From assembly GCA_900757285.1 (NCBI GenBank), contig CAAENI010000014.1, forward strand, positions 1 through 19,341: a stretch of DNA of 19,341 nucleotides, in the 5' to 3' direction. Every line of letters starts with the position of its first letter. Within the stretch, counting starts at the first letter, position 1. The position numbers and the translations under genes were made by a program. The DNA is from an uncultured Collinsella sp. (GTDB lineage Bacteria; Actinomycetota; Coriobacteriia; Coriobacteriales; Coriobacteriaceae). The notes beneath the pieces were generated by a model. That model did not search any database. It had not been told where the DNA came from and saw nothing but the letters and a program-made list of their open reading frames with translations. Below are positions 13,924 through 19,341 of this stretch, piece by piece.

Positions 13924-16233
13924 ATGGCATTGACCCCCAACGAGGCATATGCGGCCAAGCGGCCGTTTGTGGACAAGGAGACGCTCGAGCATATCGTCGA
14001 GCAGTTCCCTACGCCGTTTCATCTATACGACGAGGCGGGCATCCGCCGCAACATGCAAGAAGTGCGCGACGCCTTTGCATGGAACCCGGGCTTTAAGGAA
14101 TACTTTGCCGTCAAGGCCAATCCCAACCCGGCGCTCATCTCCATTCTCAACGAATACGGCTGCGGCTGCGATTGCTCGAGCTATACCGAGCTCATGATTG
14201 CCCGCTCGCTGGGCATCACGGGACACGACATCATGTTCTCGTCCAACGACACGCCGGCGGCGGATTTTGCCCTTGCAGATAAAATGGGCGCCATCGTCAA
14301 CTTTGACGACATAAGCCATATCGAGTTCTTTGAGCGCGTCGCGGGCCCCATCCCCAAGACGGTCAGCTGCCGCTTTAATCCGGGCGGCCTGTTCCAGCTC
14401 TCCAACGGCATCATGGACAACCCCGGCGACTCCAAATACGGCATGACCACCGAACAGCTCTTTGAGGCCTTCCGCATGCTCAAGGCCAAGGGCGCCGAGA
14501 ATTTTGGCATCCACGCATTCCTTGCCAGCAACACCGTCACCAACGACTACTACCCCAAGCTCGCGCGCATCCTCTTTGAGCTTGCCGTGCGCCTGGAGCG
14601 CGAGACCGGTGCACACGTCGCCTTCATCAACCTATCCGGCGGCGTCGGCATCCCCTACCTGCCCGAGCAGCAGGCCAACGACATCCATGCCATCGGCGAG
14701 GGAGTACACGCGGCCTACGACGAGATCCTGGTTCCCGCCGGCATGGGCGATGTGTCCATCTGCACCGAGATGGGCCGCTTTATGATGGGCCCCTATGGGT
14801 GCCTGGTCACCAAGGCCATCCACGAGAAGCAAATCTACAAGGACTATATCGGCGTGGATGCCAGCGCCGTTGACCTTATTCGTCCCGCCATGTATGGCGC
14901 CTACCACCACATTACGGTGATGGGCCAGCCGGGTGGCGACGACAAGACCACAGCGCCCGTTACGGACACCTACGACATCACGGGCAACCTATGCGAGAAC
15001 AACGATAAGTTCGCCATCGACCGCGAGCTGCCGCATATCGACATGGGCGACCTGCTCGTGATTCACGACACCGGCGCGCATGGCTACTCCATGGGCTACA
15101 ACTACAACGGCCGTCTGCGCTCCGCCGAGGTCCTGCTGCGCCCCGATGGCGCGGCAGACCTCATCCGCCGCGCCGAGCGCCCGGGCGATTACTTTGCCAC
15201 GCTCGACGTGCTGCCGTGCGGCCGCGAGCTGCTGGCCAAATCGCGCGCCGAAAGCGCCCGCCGTCGCGCTCAGGACGAGCGCCTAGCAGTCGCCGCCCAA
15301 TGGAACAAACGCGTCCAGATCGCGGAAGCGAAGGAGAAAAACATGGATGTCCGCAACCTCGAGGGCTCGGTCGTCGCCCTCGTCACCCCGTTTAAAAAGG
15401 ACGGCAGTGTCGACTTTGACGCACTTGAGCGCCTTATCGATTTCCACCTGCAAAATGGCACCGACGCCATCCTCACCCTGGGCACCACCGGCGAGAGCGC
15501 CACGATGACCGACGACGAGGACAACTCCGTTGTCGCCGCGGTGGTCAAGCAGGTTGCAGGCCGTGTCCCCGTCATCGCCGGCTCGGGCTCCAACTCCACG
15601 CAGACCATGCTCACCAAGTCGCTCACCTATCAGGGTCTGGGCGCCGACGGCCTGCTGCTCATTACCCCCTACTACAACAAGTCCAACGAAGAGGGCATCT
15701 ACCAGCACTTTAAGACCGTCGCCGATGCCGTGGACATCCCCTGCATCCTGTACAACATCCCCGGCCGCTGCGGCTGCGGCATCAGCGAGCGCAACGTAGA
15801 GCGCTTGGCCGCGCACCCCAACATCATGGGCATCAAGGAGGCCTCGGGCAACGTCGCCTACGCGGCCAAGATCGCTCACCTGCTGTCCGACGACTTCCGC
15901 ATGTACTCAGGCGAGGACGCACTTACCGTACCGCTCATGAGCCTGGGCGCCTCGGGCACCATCAGCGTGTGGGCAGACATTCAGCCGCAGCTCGTGCACG
16001 ACATGTGCCGCGCCTATCTGGACGGTGACGTGGAGCGCGCCCGCGATATCCAGATTGCCGGCCAGCCGCTCATCAACGCCCTCTTTAGCGAGGTCAACCC
16101 CATCCCCGTCAAGGAAGCACTCGCCCAGATGGGTATGATCGAAGCCAACTACCGCATGCCGCTGTGCCCCATGGCAGACGACACGCGTTCCGCACTTACC
16201 GATGCTCTGAAGGGAGCTGGTCTGCTTGATTAA
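13924..16233 (+). CDS. lysA-dapA: Fused diaminopimelate decarboxylase / 4-hydroxy-tetrahydrodipicolinate synthase (LysA-DapA)
   Basis: A continuous 769-residue ORF. Residues 1-425 are a PLP-dependent fold-III DAP decarboxylase: PLP lysine K64 in FAVKANPNP, EMGRFMMGPYG, and active-site C357 in CENND. Residues 426-473 are a charged Ala/Arg/Glu linker. Residues 474-769 are a complete DapA: TLGTTGES, Y610 in LYNIPGR and Schiff-base lysine K638 in IMGIKEASGN. DapA starts the DAP pathway by condensing pyruvate with aspartate semialdehyde; LysA ends it by converting meso-DAP to lysine. No stop or frameshift separates them, but a strong internal ribosome site and ATG lie exactly at the DapA start (15343). 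A lysine riboswitch is upstream; dapB overlaps its stop. The LysA half is of a divergent type (HAFLASNT where HxGSQ-like is usual). Confidence 0.95.
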   Translation: MALTPNEAYAAKRPFVDKETLEHIVEQFPTPFHLYDEAGIRRNMQEVRDAFAWNPGFKEYFAVKANPNPALISILNEYGCGCDCSSYTELMIARSLGITGHDIMFSSNDTPAADFALADKMGAIVNFDDISHIEFFERVAGPIPKTVSCRFNPGGLFQLSNGIMDNPGDSKYGMTTEQLFEAFRMLKAKGAENFGIHAFLASNTVTNDYYPKLARILFELAVRLERETGAHVAFINLSGGVGIPYLPEQQANDIHAIGEGVHAAYDEILVPAGMGDVSICTEMGRFMMGPYGCLVTKAIHEKQIYKDYIGVDASAVDLIRPAMYGAYHHITVMGQPGGDDKTTAPVTDTYDITGNLCENNDKFAIDRELPHIDMGDLLVIHDTGAHGYSMGYNYNGRLRSAEVLLRPDGAADLIRRAERPGDYFATLDVLPCGRELLAKSRAESARRRAQDERLAVAAQWNKRVQIAEAKEKNMDVRNLEGSVVALVTPFKKDGSVDFDALERLIDFHLQNGTDAILTLGTTGESATMTDDEDNSVVAAVVKQVAGRVPVIAGSGSNSTQTMLTKSLTYQGLGADGLLLITPYYNKSNEEGIYQHFKTVADAVDIPCILYNIPGRCGCGISERNVERLAAHPNIMGIKEASGNVAYAAKIAHLLSDDFRMYSGEDALTVPLMSLGASGTISVWADIQPQLVHDMCRAYLDGDVERARDIQIAGQPLINALFSEVNPIPVKEALAQMGMIEANYRMPLCPMADDTRSALTDALKGAGLLD
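15331..15345 (+). promoter_or_regulatory. Internal ribosome site and ATG for free DapA
   Basis: AAGGAG (15331-15336) lies six bases before an in-frame ATG (15343-15345) that begins MDVRNLEGSVVALVTPF, a normal DapA N-terminus. It gives a 296-residue DapA of standard length. It may allow separate DapA to be made from the same mRNA, or be a relic of formerly separate genes. Confidence 0.7.
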
Positions 16234-16966
16234 GACCGTCATTATGGGAACGGGCCGCATGGGCTCGCTCATCCGCACTACCGCCGAAGGCATTGCCGAC
16301 GCCTCCGGGCAGCCCGTTTTTGATATCGTGGCCCAGATCGGTTTTGACCTGTCCGAGCTCGAGAGCGCCCCGGCAGCCGACGTCATCATCGACTTCTCGA
16401 ACGTCGTGACCTTCGATGCCGTCGTCGCCTATGTCGAGCGTACAGGCGCCGCGTTGGTCTCGGGCACCACGGGCTACACACCCGATCAGATGGACCGCCT
16501 GCGCGAGCTTGGTCAGAACGTCCGCGTCATGCACTCCGGCAATTACTCCATCGGTATCGCAGCCCTGCGTCATCTGGTAGCACAGGCCACACGCGAGCTG
16601 CCCGGCTTTGACTGCGAGATTGTCGAGACGCACCACAACCAAAAGGTCGACGCTCCCAGCGGCACCGCCAAGCTGCTACTCGACGCCGTGGTCGAGGCCG
16701 AGCCAGAGGCTGGCTATCATCCCGTCTACGGTCGCGAGGGCATGTGCGGCGTTCGCGATCCCAAGGAAATCGGCATGCACTCGCTGCGCGGCGGCACCGT
16801 CGCCGGCGTACACGAGGTGAGCTTCTTTGGCCAGGACGAGGAGGTCACGCTTAGCCATCGCGCTACGAGCCGCCAGATCTTTGTCAACGGCGCTCTGGCC
16901 GCCGCTCAAAAGCTCGTCGTCCGCGACCCTGGCTTCTACACCTTCGATCAGGTCATGTTCGCCTAA
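16226..16966 (+). CDS. dapB: 4-hydroxy-tetrahydrodipicolinate reductase (DapB)
   Basis: A 246-residue NAD(P)H-dependent reductase that acts directly after DapA. The N-terminal Rossmann motif GTGRMG is at residues 8-13, and the catalytic/substrate motif ETHHNQKVDAPSGTA begins at E134 (H136, H137, K140). SGTTGYT matches the conserved nucleotide-binding segment. The start is TTG at 16226: the next in-frame ATG at 16244 would cut into the Rossmann strand. AAGGGA (16209-16214) precedes it, and the start overlaps the end of the lysA-dapA ORF by 8 bp, implying coupled translation. Confidence 0.96.
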   Translation: MIKTVIMGTGRMGSLIRTTAEGIADASGQPVFDIVAQIGFDLSELESAPAADVIIDFSNVVTFDAVVAYVERTGAALVSGTTGYTPDQMDRLRELGQNVRVMHSGNYSIGIAALRHLVAQATRELPGFDCEIVETHHNQKVDAPSGTAKLLLDAVVEAEPEAGYHPVYGREGMCGVRDPKEIGMHSLRGGTVAGVHEVSFFGQDEEVTLSHRATSRQIFVNGALAAAQKLVVRDPGFYTFDQVMFA

Positions 16967-17005
16967 CCAGTTAACTACCGTACCCACGCAAAGGAGAAAC
17001 AGCAT

Positions 17006-17725
17006 ATGAGCAACGCAGCCGAGATGGATGCCCAGGAGATTATCAATTACATCGCCACCGCGCCTAAAAAGACGCCTGTCAAGCTGTATGTGCGCGAGAA
17101 GCCCGGCATGAAGGTTGCCTGGGGCGATGCGCACGTCTACGGCGGCCGTCGTGGTAAGACCGTCTTTGGCGACTGGGAAGAGCTCAAGGCCATCCTCGAT
17201 GCCAATGCCGACTCCATCGACTACTACGACGTCGAGAATGACTGCCGCAACTCCGCCGTGCCCATGCTCGACCTTAAGGGCATCAATGCCCGCATCGAGC
17301 CGGGCGCGATCATCCGCGACCGCGTCGAGATCGGCGACCGCGCCGTCATCATGATGGGCGCCATCATCAACATCGGCTCCGTTATCGGCGAGGGCTCCAT
17401 GATCGATATGGGCGCCGTGCTGGGCGGCCGCGCCACCGTGGGCAAGAACTGCCACATCGGCGCCGGCACCGTGCTGGCAGGCGTTGTGGAGCCCGCCAGC
17501 GCCACGCCCGTCATCATCGAGGACGATGTCATGATCGGCGCCAACGCCGTGGTCCTGGAGGGCGTGCACGTGGGCAAGGGCGCCGTCGTTGCCGCCGGCG
17601 CCGTATGCGTCGAGGACGTCCCCGCCGGTGCCGTCGTGGCCGGTGTCCCCGCCCGCGTCATCAAGATGCGCGACGCCCAGACCGACAGCAAGACCGGCCT
17701 GGAAGAGGGCTTACGTCAACTGTAG
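17006..17725 (+). CDS. dapH: Tetrahydrodipicolinate N-acetyltransferase (DapH)
   Basis: A 239-residue left-handed beta-helix acetyltransferase. Residues about 1-85 form the N-terminal alpha/beta part; 90-215 carry hexapeptide repeats (IEPGAIIRDRVEIGDRAVI, IGSVIGEGSMIDMGAV, VGKNCHIGAGTVLAG, IGANAVVLEGVHVGKGAVV). Segments VENDCRNSAVPMLDL and GGRATVGKNCHIGAG resemble Bacillus DapH (YkuQ) rather than succinyl-type DapD, indicating the acetylase branch of DAP synthesis with acetyl-CoA as donor. AAAGGAG (16990-16996) gives a strong start. It is the last gene of the lysine operon; aminotransferase and epimerase steps are not in this window. Confidence 0.94.
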   Translation: MSNAAEMDAQEIINYIATAPKKTPVKLYVREKPGMKVAWGDAHVYGGRRGKTVFGDWEELKAILDANADSIDYYDVENDCRNSAVPMLDLKGINARIEPGAIIRDRVEIGDRAVIMMGAIINIGSVIGEGSMIDMGAVLGGRATVGKNCHIGAGTVLAGVVEPASATPVIIEDDVMIGANAVVLEGVHVGKGAVVAAGAVCVEDVPAGAVVAGVPARVIKMRDAQTDSKTGLEEGLRQL

Positions 17726-17726
17726 G

Positions 17727-17754
17727 GTTACGCGGTTTTATCAAACCGCGTAAC
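17727..17754 (+). terminator. Hairpin at the end of the lysine operon
   Basis: GTTACGCGGTTT (17727-17738) and AAACCGCGTAAC (17743-17754) form a perfect 12-bp stem with a 4-base loop, starting two bases after the dapH stop. No T-run follows, so it may protect the mRNA 3' end or act with the next structure. Confidence 0.65.
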
Positions 17755-17767
17755 TAGCCGACGCTGC

Positions 17768-17865
17768 AAACGCCCCAGAGCGGCAATCTGACGTTCAGTC
17801 GTCGGGCATGACCAAAAGGTCAATGCCCTCCTCTTTCACGTCACCTTGCTCGCTCTGGGGCGTTT
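17768..17865. repeat. Nested long inverted repeat (structured element) between dapH and the NA37 gene
   Basis: AAACGCCCCAGAGCG (17768-17782) is the exact reverse complement of 17851-17865. Inside it, TGACGT (17789-17794) matches ACGTCA (17838-17843), and inside that GGGCATGACC (17804-17813) pairs with GGTCAATGCCC (17818-17828) with one bulge and an AAAA loop. The result is a three-tier stem of about 98 nt. The 3' arm ends in a short T-run, so it could be a terminator, a small RNA or a miniature mobile element. Confidence 0.7.
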
Positions 17866-17910
17866 TCGCTGACTTATGCTCAACCAGTAGCGAAATTAAG
17901 CCCCAAGTAA

Positions 17911-17944
17911 AAAGGCCGAAGCCCTCATCCGAGGCTTCGGCCTT
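17911..17944 (-). terminator. Terminator of the NA37 gene
   Basis: AAGGCCGAAGCC (17912-17923) and GGCTTCGGCCTT (17933-17944) form a 12-bp stem. On the minus strand the stem is followed by a T-run (complement of the A-run beginning at 17909), 28 bp after the stop codon of the minus-strand gene. Confidence 0.85.
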
Positions 17945-17972
17945 CGCTTTCTCGCTGCAGGCGTAACGCAAC

Positions 17973-18977
17973 TTATCGATTCTCGATGCTGCCGATATTC
18001 TTGAGCTCGATGGAGATGAGGCCGTTGGGCTCGTTGACAAACTCGATGTACTCGGAGTTCGAACCCATCTCGGCCGGGAAGCTGATCTCGATACCCGTAT
18101 CGGTACGAATCTTGTGGTTGCGCACCGCAGCGCGCTCGACCTGTTTGCGCTCCACGGGCACACGCTCAGGCACCTTCTCCTCGGTCAGTGCCGCGCGCAC
18201 GCTCTCCTTGATAACCGGTTCGTCCTCAAAGACCTCATCGACGATATCCCAGGGCGGCAGCTCCTCGTCATCCTCAACCTTCTCGGCAACGGCAGCCTTA
18301 ACCTTGGCGAGCGCTACAGCCGTGTTGGCGCCGTGCTCCTCGGCGACTTCCTCGACCACACGCGTCACGGTGTCGATGACCTCTTTGCCCGAAACGCCCG
18401 TGTCGCACTGCAGCAGGCCATCGGGGATAAGCATGCGGTCCTCGCCGGCAATCTTGCGCTTCTTGTCTACGTAGCCGATCTCCATGGTGCCTGCGCGCAC
18501 AATGGCATAGCTCGGCACCTTTTGCGAGGGGTTCGGCAGAATGGCGTAGTGGCGCGCGATGTCGTTGCGCACCTCCCCCTCCTCGCGGCCCACTTCGTGC
18601 ATAAAAGCCTGCTTGGAGCCCAGCAGCATCACGGCAAACCAGCGGGCATCCTCATCATCGTCAAAATCGGCCACGAGCACGTCAGTGGACTCGGCTTTCT
18701 CGGCTTTGGTAAGCTCGGAGGAGATAAACTCCGCAATCTGCTGCGACAGGTCCACGAACTCGCGCTCGCCAAAGAAATAGCCCTTGAGCTCGCCGCCAAA
18801 CGCAGAGTTCTCGGCAAACGTGGCGCGTTTATTGTCGGCCGAGGTACGTGCGCGGCGCAGATGCGTGGTCACGAAGTTGCGCACGGTACGGCTTTCGATA
18901 TCGAGTTCGCGCTGGCTCATGACGTTGACGGCAGAGTCAAAGTCCAGGATATGCAGAATCACGTGATTGATTTTCAT
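17973..18977 (-). CDS. Nucleoid-associated protein, NA37/YejK family
   Basis: A 334-residue protein matching the 37-kDa nucleoid-associated (NdpA/YejK) family: it opens MKINHVILHILDF and carries the family-type segments SQRELDIES and VSGKEVIDT. The C-terminal third is acidic, then basic, and ends in a beta-rich segment (GIEISFPAEMGSNSEYIEF). Family members bind the nucleoid; the precise role is not settled. Two Met codons are close together; 18977 is preferred because GAACGGA lies at a suitable distance, while the one at 18986 directly abuts it. It is a single-gene unit with its own terminator. Confidence 0.87.
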   Translation of the reverse strand: MKINHVILHILDFDSAVNVMSQRELDIESRTVRNFVTTHLRRARTSADNKRATFAENSAFGGELKGYFFGEREFVDLSQQIAEFISSELTKAEKAESTDVLVADFDDDEDARWFAVMLLGSKQAFMHEVGREEGEVRNDIARHYAILPNPSQKVPSYAIVRAGTMEIGYVDKKRKIAGEDRMLIPDGLLQCDTGVSGKEVIDTVTRVVEEVAEEHGANTAVALAKVKAAVAEKVEDDEELPPWDIVDEVFEDEPVIKESVRAALTEEKVPERVPVERKQVERAAVRNHKIRTDTGIEISFPAEMGSNSEYIEFVNEPNGLISIELKNIGSIENR

Positions 18978-19051
18978 ATACGGCATTCCGTTCTAGATCG
19001 ATTTCGGCACGAACCAGTATAGCGGTCGATCCCGCCCCAGACGCATCGAAG

Positions 19052-19086
19052 ATTGGTGCATCGGGGTCAGGTTGCTTTGCACCAAT
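19052..19086. repeat. REP-like hairpin with GGGTCAGGTT core
   Basis: ATTGGTGCA (19052-19060) and TGCACCAAT (19078-19086) form a perfect 9-bp inverted repeat around a 17-nt loop with GGGGTCAGGTTGCTT. It sits in the 111-bp gap between the partial gene and the NA37 gene, both on the minus strand. The loop core resembles the element at 4034-4061. REP/RAYT-type identity is inferred. Confidence 0.55.
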
Positions 19087-19088
19087 GG

Positions 19089-19341
19089 TTAGCGCAGGAG
19101 CTCGGACTGCCATGCCTCGAGCTGCTCGGCAAAGCTCTTGCCGCTCGTGGGTACGCTGGGCTCGGGTCGTTTGGGCAGCAGCGCGCATTTAAGGATTGCC
19201 ACGATGGTCTGCGAGACAAAGCGTCGCGTATCCTTGTCGAAACCTTGCGCAGCCTGGAGCATCACGGGCAGGCTCTCGCGCAGATTCCCAGCGATATCCG
19301 CAAACCGCTCAGCACCCGTAGCCTCAAACACGGAGAACAAC
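19089..19341 (-). CDS. C-terminal end of an unidentified protein
   Basis: The frame is open to the window edge, so only the last ~83 residues are seen and the true start lies outside. The visible part is mostly helical (FADIAGNLRESLPVMLQAAQGF, TRRFVSQTIVAILKCALL) with a Pro-rich turn KRPEPSVPTSG before a last helix. No family or motif is recognised. Confidence 0.65.
   Translation of the reverse strand, partial: LFSVFEATGAERFADIAGNLRESLPVMLQAAQGFDKDTRRFVSQTIVAILKCALLPKRPEPSVPTSGKSFAEQLEAWQSELLR

Noticed and set aside
16676..17569. 297-residue minus-strand ORF
   Set aside because: It is antisense across dapB and dapH. The His/Asp/Gly-rich repeats mirror the hexapeptide repeat codons of DapH.
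17795..18163. 122-residue minus-strand ORF after the NA37 gene
   Set aside because: It overlaps the NA37 coding end in another frame and runs through that gene's terminator and the nested hairpin, so it is unlikely to be translated.
18114..19022. 302-residue plus-strand ORF
   Set aside because: It is antisense to the NA37-family gene, with no ribosome site or recognisable domain.

Overview
The window looks like a chromosomal segment of a GC-rich Gram-positive actinobacterium of the class Coriobacteriia, most likely Collinsella or a close relative. That is inferred from gene content, codon use and sorting signals; no 16S or other marker gene is present. It is mostly ordinary chromosome with three well-supported RNA-level or fusion features and one small disturbed patch.

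Left part (1-4012). The window opens in the C-terminal end of an LPXTG-anchored surface protein. Next is a transcription unit that begins with a 22-residue leader peptide carrying three consecutive Trp codons and an attenuator-type terminator. It continues with an ECF transporter: substrate-binding S protein, fused double ATPase, and EcfT. The simplest reading is ribosome-mediated Trp attenuation controlling a tryptophan (or Trp-related) importer.

Middle (4072-9385). A minus-strand pair encodes an aspartate/glutamate-type racemase and an ATP-grasp ligase, a pairing known from D-aspartate incorporation into peptidoglycan. A secreted coiled-coil cell-wall hydrolase follows on the plus strand, preceded by two 15-bp palindromes 22 bp apart. 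Downstream is a patch of apparent genome flux: an AAA/DUF4143-type ATPase gene, four tandem 23-bp repeats, and a frameshifted second copy of the hydrolase 3' end with its own terminator hairpin.

Right-middle (9396-13544, minus strand). A putative three-gene unit encodes a Tat-type lipoprotein, a small HTH-like protein and a membrane-anchored Ser/Thr kinase. Beside it lies an M20 amidohydrolase whose stop overlaps the start of a small membrane protein.

Right (13696-17754, plus strand). A lysine riboswitch heads lysA-dapA (one 769-residue fused ORF), dapB and dapH, i.e. the acetylase branch of the diaminopimelate/lysine pathway. The divergent M20 enzyme is a reasonable candidate for the matching N-acetyl-DAP deacetylase (DapL). 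The window ends with structured intergenic DNA, a nucleoid-associated NA37-family protein, a REP-like hairpin and a truncated unidentified gene. Many genes converge on cell-wall precursors: DAP/Lys, D-Asp, the wall hydrolase and the sortase substrate. No tRNA, rRNA or CRISPR array was seen.
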